Assembly: GCF_963169125.1 (NCBI RefSeq)
Contig: NC_084801.1
Span: 80,417,696-80,481,695, forward strand
Source: Humulus lupulus
Taxonomy: Eukaryota > Streptophyta > Magnoliopsida > Rosales > Cannabaceae
DNA length: 64,000 nucleotides
Reading direction: 5' to 3'
The notes beneath the pieces are model-generated. The model ran no database searches. It worked only from the letters and a program-made list of their open reading frames with translations, and was not told where the DNA came from. The translations under genes and the position numbers were made by a program. Shown one piece after another: positions 46,392 through 56,305 of the stretch (its first letter is position 1; each line of letters begins with the position of its first letter).

Positions 46392-46603
46392 GCCCCGGAC
46401 CATCCAGTCGGAAGTCCTTGGTGAAAATAACAAAAGCGAAAAATGTGGAAATAATCCTCCCTGTTGTAAAACTCACGCCTAGCAGGCTAATTCAATGAAA
46501 CACGGAGAGATTCACTCCGCTTTTACTGCACTTTTTATCCCTGTGTTCAAAGCTGCGTTTTAACAAGTGACCACGCGGTCCGGAGACGTCCGGACCCCAC
46601 GCT

Positions 46604-46620
46604 CACTTGGGGGGTATACA
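46604..46620 (+). promoter_or_regulatory. Internal PPT-like motif in C
   Basis: CACTTGGGGGGTATACA resembles the 3' PPT of C, CTTGGGGGGTAAA at 52733-52745. Both have T after the G run, whereas B has C after both of its G runs. Confidence 0.5.
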
Positions 46621-46940
46621 TGGCTAAGGCATAACCATACGCCCCTTGAACAAAACGTACACAGAACACCACTTATGTGCTAGCATTGTGTTTGAAATTT
46701 TTAAATTGTTTGAAATGTTTAAATTGTTGAGCTTAGGTTTATTTGTTGCCATGAACATGCTTGCATTACGTGTCATATGTGCTTATGTGAAAATTGCCAT
46801 GGAAATGCCTGCCATTATGTATCATAAGTATTATCTCCTGTGTAGCCCAGCGATGGACGGGACTGGGGGTCGAGGCACGTTCATAGAGCTACGCCAAAAC
46901 ACCCCCAACTCCCTGACAAGTCCTTTGCAGAATTCTCCGC

Positions 46941-47435
46941 GATCGCTGTAGAGCTTTGCTTCGCAAGCTCCAGCTCCGGGTCCCGCAAGGCGAAAGATGG
47001 CAAGATCCGCGAGCGCTGTAGAGCTTTGCTTCGCAAGCTCCAGCTCCGGATCCCGCAAGGCGAAAGATGGCAAGATCCGCGAGCGCTGTAGAGCGTTGCT
47101 TCGCAAGCTCCAGCTCCGGGTCCAGCGAGGCGAAAGATGGCAAGATCCGCGACGGTTGTAAGCCTTGCTTCGCAGGCTCCAACTCCGGATCTCACAAAAT
47201 AATGCATGGCAAGCTCCATGGCCATTGCAAGTTTCAGCTCCAGAAGCAGACATACTTGATCCCCCCACTCACAGCCGGCTTTGCTTCGCAAAGCCCCTGC
47301 TCCAGGATCACACCTGGTGGGCGTGGCGATTTCCCCAACAGCAATAAGCCTTGCCTCGCAGGGCTCCATGCCAGGTCCCTGAAGTCAGCCACAATGAGGT
47401 TCGCAACAACAGTTAGTTTTGCTTCGCAAAGATCT
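46941..47435. repeat. 70-bp tandem array of hairpin-forming units in C
   Basis: Four well-kept 70-bp units start their hairpins at 46951, 47021, 47091 and 47161. More divergent hairpins at 47277, 47347 and about 47416 keep a 70-base spacing among themselves. Each has a TTGCTTCGCA-like core with flanking arms that pair, for example GGCTTTGC and GCAAAGCC around TTC. Confidence 0.85.
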
Positions 47436-47852
47436 AACCTTAAGTCTAGCGACGCTCACCAAAAGAACTCCCGTTCCAAACAATGGAACGACTCACCTTA
47501 GCAATCCCAGCGAACAGTATAACTACAAGTCCCTGGATTGACTATTTGCCTCAGGAAAGATAAAGTGCGGTGAAAGGAGCCTGGCCGTTGGAACCAGGAA
47601 ACCTTCGTAACCTAGAAACTACATGGGAACAAGACATCATCCGTTAAAGCTTCAAGTGGGAGGTGCATAGGTTTTGGCCGTTGGAACCAAAACCCCATAC
47701 GCCCCTACAACAGTTTCTACCGTATATATGTCTACCCTAAGCGCAAGGATAAATAAAGAACTCGGCAGAAAAGAAAGGAGAATGCTATGATTATGGTAAA
47801 AATGTCCGCAATGAAAAACTCAAAATGAAAAATAAGTAAAGATAAAACCCCT

Positions 47853-50800
47853 TCAAACATTGGGGGTAACTACAGCGTCCACGACCGCAGCTTCGGGGGC
47901 ATCTGTTTCAGCTGAGGCTGGCGGAGTCGGCTCATTGGAAGGAGGAATTTGGTCATGAGAAGGTTCAGAAGTCCCCGCCTCTCCGGGATATCCCGCCTCA
48001 GGAGCTTCAGCACGATCGTCAATGTTATAAGTTTGGACATACGCCTCTGGGCCCTGATCCCACACGAGTAGCTTCTCCCTCATGGCTTCGGCATCATCTC
48101 CCAGATAGCCTAACACCTCCGGGTTCACTTTCCAGAGTTGATGCATGAGGACCACATGCGATATATTAATAGTCCTGTTCAGTATCACCTCAGCATCCTC
48201 CTTCTCCTTCAACCGCTCCGCCTCGGAGGTTGCCAGCTGTGCTTCCGCGGCAGTTAGTTGGGCCCTCAATTTTTCCATTTCGGCCTTGGAGGCATCCCGC
48301 TCCCCCTTAAGAGAATCTATCGCCTTGCGCTGCTCCCTATTTTGGTTCAGCACGGATTGCTTCTCGGTCACATGCCCCCTGGCAATGAATTGCAAAGCCC
48401 CGATCTATTTATCCTTCTCGGCGAGCCCCAACTGAAGCATAGACACGAGATCCCTGCTCCTCTTATGGAGTTGCTCCTCGTCGTGCAGCTTACTCTGAAG
48501 AGTGGAATATTCCTCTTGCCGCTTAAGGAGGAGATCGTTCTTTGATTGCAAGCGGGCTTCCAGGGTATCTTTCTCCACCTTGGCTTGGGACAGCTCTTCC
48601 CGGAGCTTGGAGTTTTCGGTCTTAATCCCATCCGACCGCTGTCTAAACTCATTCTCTGCCTTGGCCCGGTACTCTTGATATTTGGCAAGATATTTCTTCT
48701 CCGCCTCTTCTTCAGCCGTGCGCCGGGCCTGATCAATCTTCTCCGAAGCCCCCAAGGCCTGTTGGGTCAGCTTCTGTTTCTCCGCCTCCAAGGCCTGGCG
48801 AGCCAGCTGGCTCTCCTCCAGCTGAACCAGAGCTGCACCAACCTCCCGGAACGAGCGTTCCGCGATCATAGAGGCCTGCAAGGAAAGACAACCGAATGAG
48901 CTAAAGCCGGACCAAAAGAGAGGTGATCCCAAAAAAAAATAACAACCGACGGCTTACCCCGGACAGTTGCTGCTTCACAGCGTGTGTCAGCAACAGCGGA
49001 TCCTTGCTGCTACTGATGGCCCATTTCTCAGAATTGAGCTCGCATAAGCTCAAGGCCATGTCCTCCATCATCTCAGCTCCGAACGGCGCCAATGCACGTC
49101 CAAGCCTAGGCACCAGCCTCTTCTCCAAGGCTGGACCATCCAGAACCGCTCCGGCCGGGTGAGGAGATCTCACCCCCTCGGCCAGCTCAGCCCTCTTCAC
49201 GGCAGACAAGTTATCTGCCCTTCCCTGAGTAACGGCCTTCTCCGCCTCTAGCCGCCTCTTCAAAAAACTATCGGCCCGTCTTACACCCTCCAGGAGGGCA
49301 GCGGGAAAACTGGTCGGCTTCCGCGGAAAATGGAACTTCAGGCCAGGCAGGGGAAGATTGGTTGTCTGAGAAGACGGAGACCCCGGAAGGGTGGACCCCC
49401 TTTGGACTGGAGGAGGAGGCAGCCGGGATATTAAGGCCCCGGTCTGTTGCTTTTGCTGCTGCGGTAGCAGAAGTAATTGCCCTTGTTGCTGCTGCTGGTT
49501 TGGATGTTGCTGTTGCTGCTGCTGCGGCGTTGGTGATTGTCTCTCTTGTTCCTGTTGCTGCTGTTGTTGTAGTTGTGATTGCTGTCGTTGCTGTTGTTGT
49601 TGCCTTCGACCGGGAGAAGAGTGTCTAAGGCGTTTGTTCTTAGCACCCTCAGCATCTCCTCCGGGACGCTTGCTCACCCCAGTTGTCCTCACGGGGAACA
49701 CAAGCCCTTCCCCGTCGCTACTGCTACTCGAGACCATCATAGTCTCGGAAGGCCCTTCAGCAGGGGACTTCTCTACCCTCGGGGACGCTTGCGCCTCGCC
49801 ACTTGTCTTCTTGGGGGAGGCAGCCTTACCTCCCCTACCAGCCTTGGGCTTCCGTCCTTTCCCCGTGGGCGGGTCCTGGCTGGTGGCAGCCTTCTTAATA
49901 AGCAAAGTAACCCTCCCCAACATCTTGGCTTCGGGATACTCTGCAAGAAACGTACAAAGCAAGGTTAGCGAACCAACAAGAAATGAGAAAGAAGATAAGC
50001 GGAAGACAAGACAATCAGCAACACAAAAGTACAAGCAAGCCCGCCAGCAGGGAACAAGAAACAAGAAAAAGAAAAGTTTGAAAGGGACGACCATGCACGA
50101 GAAACGTGGATGGCCTTCCCCGAGCAAAACAAAACATCGCTTCCTGCTCCAGGAAGCTCCCGTACTCCTTGAAGTCCGGGAAGAACATGCTGAGAGAAGA
50201 AGGGTCAACCATGATGACACCTTCTGGCAGACTACCATCACTCAGACACCAGAGGAGCTCATCTACCCTATCACAGTACCTGTCGAAAGGTATCCTACGC
50301 GGATCTAGCCTAAGGAAACGAGGATCAAACCCCATCTGAGAGGTTTGGGAAACTTCAGACAGGCTGGGGGTGTGGATCAATCGAAAACTAGTCTTACCTC
50401 TCCCGGAGGAACTAGCCCCCGGAGCCCCTTCGTTAGGGTAAGCCGCGGCGTGGCGAGCCTCGATCTCCTCTCCCTCCGGCTGGGGGTCGGGGAACCTCTC
50501 CTCCCAACTAGGAGATAGAGTATTTTCGTCCCGAGCGGCTTGGGTGATCACCTTAGACAGCTCCAGGGCAATCTGCTCCCGGATGTCAGCCGACACCTGA
50601 GTCTGCCCCCTACCACTTACTGGCTCAATATTCTGGAAGGAGGCGAGTAACCCATACTCCCTCAACGATTCGGAGGTCACAAGTCCCTCCACTCTCAACT
50701 CTTCCTCGGAAAGCCCTTCGTAGAACTTGGACCTCCTTATCATCTCCGCGCAGCGAGGTGTCCGCGGAACGACTTCTGCAAAAATCAAATACAAGCGTTA

Positions 50801-51549
50801 GAGATCCTCCCAAAAGGCAAATCAAACACAAAGAAACAAAGTTGAAAAGGAAAAGAGGAAACACTTACCAGGGATTTTGAAATCCAAAGATAGAGCTGGC
50901 ACCCTCTTCAGCGGGAAGCCAGTCGTCAGGAACCAGTATTCCCGGAGGTCTGGAACCCTCGCGGTATGACAAGTGGGGCACATCACATCCGGGTGCCTTT
51001 CTAGCCTATAAAACCCCACCTTGTCTGAATGACCCCTCATAGGCTGAGACTTCAACCCATAAAAGTACAGCACCTCCTCCGGGGTAGGAGCTTCCAGCCT
51101 CCGGGACTTGCAAAAGATGAACCACCCCGCTAAGAGCTTGTAACTGGGAGGAATTAACTGGAAGGGGGCAATCCCCGCCTTCACACAGAAATTGGCGAAG
51201 TAACTCCTTAGGGGCAAGTGCGCTCCGCACACTATGTGTGCCCAACTCCAGGCACCAAAGCCTTCGTGGCTCTGGCTAGCTGACTCGCCCAGCACCGACA
51301 GACGGTGCCACATCAGACCTGGGATGTTCTTCAGGCCTGCCTCAGAGGAATACAGCTCTAGCATGCCATAATTCCTGAAAAGGTTCGGTTTTTGGTCCAT
51401 CTCCCAGATGGAACTATTGGAGGTTGGTGGGCTAGCCGCGACCGCTTTCGCTTTTCCTTTCCCCTTTCCACCCGCGACAGGAGAGCCTTTCTCTTGGGCA
51501 GAATCAGCCTCCCCCGCAGCAAGGAGTTGTTCCTTCGAGATGTTCGTCA
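47853..51549 (-). pseudogene. C antisense ORF (aORF), four coding exons, one internal stop
   Basis: Coding exons inferred from splice sites are 51549-50869, 50775-50092, 49940-48958 and 48875-47853. The start A lies at 52003 on the leader exon, so ATG is completed only after splicing. Donors are GTAAGT, GTCGTC (weak) and GTAAGC; acceptors end in CCAG or GCAG. Phases are 1, 1, 0 as in B, and the total is 1124 codons. Exon 1 holds the putative gypsy-type transposase domain (AHLPLRSYFANFCVKAGIA, FQLIPPSYKLLAGW). Exon 2 is acidic, exon 3 is Lys-rich with a long polyGln tract, and exon 4 is a long coiled coil and a conserved MHQLWKVNPEVLGYLGDD segment. TAG at 48405 (probably from CAG) interrupts exon 4. 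The function is unknown; known relatives are extra ORFs of Tat elements. Confidence 0.83.
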
Positions 51550-52002
51550 CTGGACAAAAGAAAAGAAAGAAGAAAACACTCTAAGCAGTCAGCACCCTTG
51601 TCATACCCTAGTGGTATCAAAGGCGTCGGGGAGACCCTCCTCGAAAACTGCTTGGAGAGGCTCCCACCGAGCTTACCGAGGGGTTGGCACCATGCCACCC
51701 GAAGGACAGCAAGGAACTAGACTCAGACCCCGAGCCTAAGCCCACCAAAAGAAGTGTTTTTCCAGAGAAAGACACCCTAAAGGCGTTCATGCTTATGCCC
51801 TAAAACAGCAAAACACGGGACGACTTTCCAAACGCAAATCGCCAAAACATGCAGAAAAGGCTACTTATCGACTCACAATCAATCACATGCCTACCAAAGC
51901 CCTATTCACAAATGCACATAAGCAATAATGGCAGAAACCTCTACTCTAACAACTACCAACAACCTAAGGTTTGGGAGGAAAGAGCAAAGTAGAAATACTT
52001 AC
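51550..52002 (-). other. Leader intron of C aORF that splits the start codon
   Basis: Donor CATCA/GTAAGT (exon end 52003) and acceptor TTGTCCAG/TGACG (exon start 51549). The join makes ATG from A plus TG and puts the exon in frame. A further upstream intron is suggested by TTG/GTAAGT near 52155 and TTTGCAG/C near 52075. Confidence 0.6.
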
Positions 52003-52282
52003 TGATGTTCGGGTAGTTGGAGGTTGAGGGAGTAACTGGATCACTGCACAGCACGATCGCGAGAAGTAAAAGCTGCAAAGACGAACGGCGATTCAAACCA
52101 GGAACTTCGGAGTAAACCCACTGCCAAATCAAAAAGAAAAGTTTCCAGATACTTACCAAAAGAAATGGCAAGTTCGGGGGAACGTAAGCTGGGAAGCCTG
52201 AGAGTTCGAAGGTTTGGAAATCTGAAAATCCTAAAGATGGAGAATCTAAAAGCGTAAAGAGGAAGAAAGGTCCTTTCCCTCG

Positions 52283-52290
52283 TTTTTATA
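52283..52290 (-). promoter_or_regulatory. TATA box for C antisense gene
   Basis: TATAAAAA on the minus strand, about 456 bp inside the 3' LTR and upstream of the leader exons. Confidence 0.5.
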
Positions 52291-52732
52291 GCAGGGGAGA
52301 GGCCGTTTCGAATTCCTCAAGTGGACGGTCCCGATCTTCCCATTCCGTGTGCATCAGATCCAACGGCTGGAGAGGAAGCGACGATCCTATTTATGACTCC
52401 TCGGATGGGAATAAAGTATTTATTTCCCATCATTACACCACCTCGGGCCCGGAGTACCATTAAAAACCGTCAAATCATTAGTTAGATGACTGACGCACGC
52501 ATACTCAACCAGTCGCCTCACGCACACGTCTTGGTCGCAGAACCATTCCCAGAATGACACGTGGTCCTTGCCGCACTTGAGTACTTGATCTCAAACAGAA
52601 GAAATTCTCTTTCTTTTCCATACTAACACTCAGGCGGGAAAAAGGAACCCTTCCGGGAACACAGAAGGTGCCCCCTCGCCTAATCTAAGAAACCGATTGT
52701 ACAAGCTCCCGGATCCCTCAAAGCTCCGTGAC

Positions 52733-52745
52733 CTTGGGGGGTAAA
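52733..52745 (+). promoter_or_regulatory. Polypurine tract of C
   Basis: CTTGGGGGGTAAA directly before the 3' LTR. Confidence 0.85.
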
Positions 52746-53633
52746 TGTTATCCAGATTTCCGGATAGCGTTTAGATTGATGGCCTCGGGGAAACAGAATT
52801 ATCGATGTCCTTCACGATAGGTGACCAGAGCTCGCGGATATACAGAAAGGCTTCACCTCTCCCGCTTGGTGTCCGGATTACTCTTCCAAGCAAACACCAT
52901 ACGGAAACTCGTCAACTCTCCCGGAGCTCCCGAAGGAGTATCCATCGGGGAAGCTCCTTCCAGGAGAAGCTCTTCGAGTGGTCTCCGCGGAAGCAGTTCC
53001 GTGCCTCGCACGGAACAAAGCCAAACGGTCGAGTCCTGGAGGAGGCATATTTGGAATGATATCCGCCTGACACAGGATCCCGCCTGACACGCCCGTCAGG
53101 TCAAAGCCGCACACATCCCAGCACGCCTAAGGGTACCTTTTCGCCTACTGTTCCGCTGACAACTTGGAAAAGACGGCTGACTTTGTGTGTTCCCCATACT
53201 TTCACGTAAATATACCCACATAGAGTCTTGTAGCCATGCTACTATAGTAATTGTATCCCTATTTATGGCTGGTGTAATTAAAACTCATGTACGTAGAGAA
53301 AAACCCTAATCCAAAACCCTAGCTATAAAGACCCCTTCATTTTACAAGAGGAGGGACGAACAAAGGATATAGCAAAAAACTCTACTAAAATCTCTCTAGC
53401 TTCATCTTCTTCAAGAGAACCCGAGAGAAACATTGTGAGCGTGTGAAGTTCTTATGCACCAGCCATCTTACTGTAATCTTTTCCAAGTATAATAACATCG
53501 ACTCGTGGACTAGGGCTTGTTAACGCCTGAACCACGTAAAAACACTGTTTGTTTAGTTACATTTCAGTATTTCTACAGTTCTTATCTTTTTATTATTCTG
53601 TTAGTTATTCGTTTCCGAAAAACTCGGTAAACA
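52746..53633 (+). repeat. 3' LTR of C (888 bp)
   Basis: Identical to the 5' LTR except for one base seen (53626). Followed by TSD GTTAC. Confidence 0.97.
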
Positions 53634-53638
53634 GTTAC

Positions 53639-54454
53639 AACCATAATTTTCACTCAATCCTCTATAGACGGTCAACAATGAGATGAGACTAAAATACCGT
53701 TTTACCCCTCATTGTATTTTATCCATTAAACAAATAGTTCCTTATAAATGATATTTTAGTAAACTAATATTAATTACTTAAATGAGATCTCTATCATTTA
53801 GCACCTTAAACCAATCAAAAAGGAAACCATCATTTCACTTCTTCATCAGAAGTTATAGATGTCAATATCTATAATTAAAACTCCCACTCAATTACACTAC
53901 CGAGTTCCCAAGATGCAAGTATGGGCTAGTCTGTAGGGTAAACTGCTAACGAACAAGTCAAAGAACTCAAATAATACAATTAGTTAGAATACTAAACACT
54001 CAGAATTGAGATTGAATTGACCTATGGTCAACTATATGATATGACTAGAATAGATATAAACGGTATGTTTACTTATCCTATCTACTGTTAATATTTATCC
54101 TGTCCGATGCAACAAATACATCCGATCTTATCTACTTTGCAAATGTTCAGGAAAGAACGTAACACTACTATGTGTAAGTAGATCATATCATAGATTGAAA
54201 ATAAATCTTGTGCACTGACTGTTCTTAGGACTAACTTATTTTGAACTTATAATCATATTTATATTCCACTGTGATTACGTCACTATAAATATGATTAGTT
54301 ATATGCTTGGGATTTAATAGAAGATTATATTAAACAAATAATCATGAAAATAAAACATGTGAGCAAAGTGATTGACCAAGTCAAAAATGATTTCTATTAT
54401 TTTATTGATAATAAAATGAGATTACAACGAAATTAGGTTTTAATTAGGGCATCA
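53639..54454. other. Older AT-rich sequence, right block
   Basis: Continuous with 38560-39520 across C. No gene. At 54454 it abuts the gag fragment to the right; on the minus strand the edge reads TGATGCCC, LTR-like, interrupting that gag. Confidence 0.6.
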
Positions 54455-55502
54455 AACCGCAATAAATACATCCCAGGTCGAGGCTCACGTTGTGTGCCGT
54501 CATTAGAGTGTTGAAGGTCTCAATGTGATTGGACGATTAAGTGGTTCCGTTATATGTGGGCAACGTTGGAATCATGAATCCAACGACATAAGGAGCTACT
54601 GCAATATGAAGAGCAAAAGGATCAATCTCATAATCGGAATCGCAATCATCTATGTTTTTTCCAGACAAGAGTCTCATCATTTGCTCCTCCATTAAACCTA
54701 GTTTTTCAAAGGTTGCATCCTTCGTCTCTAGGTTATTTGGGAGCTGGTTACTAGCTCCCATCCTATTGTGCATGTTTGGTGGGTTATTGTCCCTCCAAGC
54801 TTAAGCTCGATTAGGCGGGATGTTCCCATTGTCGCCTACAAGAGACATGTCTCCTCTATTCTGAGTATAGCTTAGATCATCATAACGATTTGAATGTCCT
54901 CACTACGTGTTTAGATGATCACAGAGGAATGATGGTGGATTGGAGCGCAATCTTTGAGCCAAGCTCAACTGATTTCTCAAAGCACTTTCATGTCTATTTG
55001 TATTAGTGTTATGGGAATTCCCGGTCCTTCCCCCACAATGGATCTCCGTCCAATGACTACCATCCACAAAGCTTACTGCTTGTAGTTGAGGCTGAGGAGC
55101 TGGATTATTAGCGCGAGATCGTGGGGCATGTTTGTCTTCTGTAGGTATAGAATGTCTCATTTCATTTTTGCGTCCTGGAGCATTCTTCAGTGTGCGTGGG
55201 CGTGTTGGATGACGAATAAGTGAGGGAGGATGCCTTATCAGTGAGGAAATTTGTGTCCATATTGACGGACCAGAATAGTACGCATGTTATCTACTCCAAT
55301 TTCCCGACTTGGCAACAACATAGAGTTATTTCGTGGTATCTGAGTTGGTGGCTGAGGCGCTGGTGAATCTGCGGGGACCTCCAAGCTTCTCGATGTGATC
55401 TCCGCTCGCCCTGCATGGCTAGATTGATTTCTGTGAGTATGTGTCGTTTTTCAATAACTATGGTTATTAGTAGGAGGGTTCTTCCTAAGTGTCTTTTGTG
55501 AC
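54455..55502 (-). pseudogene. Tat-type gag fragment, minus strand
   Basis: On the minus strand, fragments with SALRNQLSLAQRL (about 54903-55160) and PFALHIAVAPYVVGFM followed by LPTYNGTT (to 54537) fit the region just before the gag core of Tat elements. After a stop it continues with a SNHIETFNTLM-like stretch to 54455, where it is cut by the older AT-rich block. Several stops and frame changes are present. It is an old remnant and no other part of its element is recognisable nearby. Confidence 0.65.
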
Positions 55503-55579
55503 AGTCATAATCCTGTGATCCGTAAGGGGAATGACAGGGTAAAACCTGTGCAATCCCACAATGCCGGGGGAAGGTCAAG

Positions 55580-55870
55580 TGTGACGATTCTAAGACTATG
55601 TAGGTATGAGACTACACACCTAAAGAAGGCTTAAATCGATTGATGCGTACTACCTATACAACGAAGATGAATCTTCTTTTTGGTAGCCCATCACTTGAGA
55701 ACTCCAAAGTTAAGCGTGCTTGACTTGGAGTAGTCTCATGATGGGTGACCACCTGGGAAGTTTTCCCAGGACGCATGCAAGTGAGGACAAAGCATGTTGG
55801 AAAGACTTGTGTTGGTTTGGAGGGCCAGTCGTCATTCCAAGAAGCAACCATTTTGATGTCAGACGTTACA
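55580..55870 (+). repeat. Cassandra-like LTR, left
   Basis: TGTGACGATT to GACGTTACA. The 5S-like part at about 55685-55775 includes AGTTAAGCGTGCTTGA and ATGGGTGACCACCTGGGAAG, matching the internal control region of plant 5S RNA. Confidence 0.82.
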
Positions 55871-56014
55871 AATGGTATTAGAGCCTTGACCCAGCCGAAA
55901 GAGTGGCCGACGAGGACGTCGGAACCCTAAGGGGGGTGATTTTGAAAGTCAAAATCCCGTGAGGGAAAGACCGGGTAGAAGCTCTGCAATCCCACACCGC
56001 GTGGGAAGGTCAAG

Positions 56015-56305
56015 TGTGATGATTCTAAGATTGTGTAGGTATAGGACTACACAGTTGAATATGGCTTAACTTGATTGATGGGTAATTCATATGCCAACAA
56101 GATGTATCTTCTTTTTGGTAGCCGATCACTTGAGAACTCCAAAGTTAAGCGTGCTTGACCTGGAGTAGTCTCAAGATGGGTGACCTCCTGGGATGTATTC
56201 CTAGGATGCATGCGAGTGAGGACAAATCACGCTGGAAAGACTCGTGTTGGTTTGTAGGGCCATTCGTCATTCTAGGAAGCAGCCACAGTAACGTGGGGCG
56301 TTGTA
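56015..56305 (+). repeat. Cassandra-like LTR, right
   Basis: TGTGATGATT to GGGCGTTGTA. The 5S-like part at about 56120-56212 includes AAGTTAAGCGTGCTTGACC and GATGGGTGACCTCCTGGGA. It is not a functional 5S gene because the 5' third of 5S RNA is absent. Confidence 0.82.

Larger units (their letters stand above)
46392..47852 (+). other. C spacer between pol and antisense gene
   Basis: No gene is supported. It contains an internal PPT-like motif (46604), the 70-bp hairpin array (46941-47435) and further unassigned sequence. The open readings 46831-47501 on both strands follow from the repeat array. Confidence 0.75.
39526..53633 (+). mobile_element. Element C: young Tat-type Ty3/gypsy with antisense spliced gene
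   Basis: C is bounded by 888-bp LTRs and a perfect TSD GTTAC (39521-39525 and 53634-53638). Plus strand: gag-protease-RT-RNase H-RNase H-integrase in one frame broken by one TGA. Then come a spacer with a 70-bp hairpin array, an antisense four-exon gene broken by one TAG, and a PPT. The LTRs differ by one base that I can see (A at 40406, G at 53626), so insertion is recent. It cannot be fully autonomous because gag lacks its core domain. Confidence 0.96.
55503..56305 (+). mobile_element. Cassandra-like TRIM with 5S-bearing LTRs
   Basis: Two similar 291-bp LTRs (55580-55870 and 56015-56305) flank a 144-bp internal region that opens with a primer site AATGGTATTAGAGCC (55871-55885). Both LTRs include a 5S rRNA-like segment, the known hallmark of Cassandra elements. 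The 77 bases before the left LTR (55503-55579) match the 3' half of the internal region, so a further unit once lay to the left. It is non-coding and depends on other elements for movement. Its right end interrupts the pol fragment that follows. Confidence 0.82.

Noticed and set aside
46831..47501. Open readings of 97-162 codons on both strands downstream of C pol
   Set aside because: They follow from the 70-bp repeat units and show no family features. The array is better explained as a structural repeat.
49391..50308. A 305-codon plus-strand open reading full of Cys
   Set aside because: It is the mirror of the CAG/CAA polyGln tract in the antisense exon and has no domain. The minus-strand reading has matching splice sites and relatives in T0 and B.
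5337..54454. A single old solo LTR running from 5337 to 54454 on the minus strand once H and C are removed
   Set aside because: The ends look LTR-like (TGTTGGGAAA at 5337, TGATGCCC on the minus strand at 54454), but the flanks show no target-site duplication, primer site or PPT, so it is left as unassigned older sequence.
55685..56212. 5S rRNA genes
   Set aside because: Only the central and 3' part of 5S is present, with substitutions, and it lies in 291-bp repeats that flank a tRNA-primer site. It is a Cassandra-type LTR, not a 5S gene.
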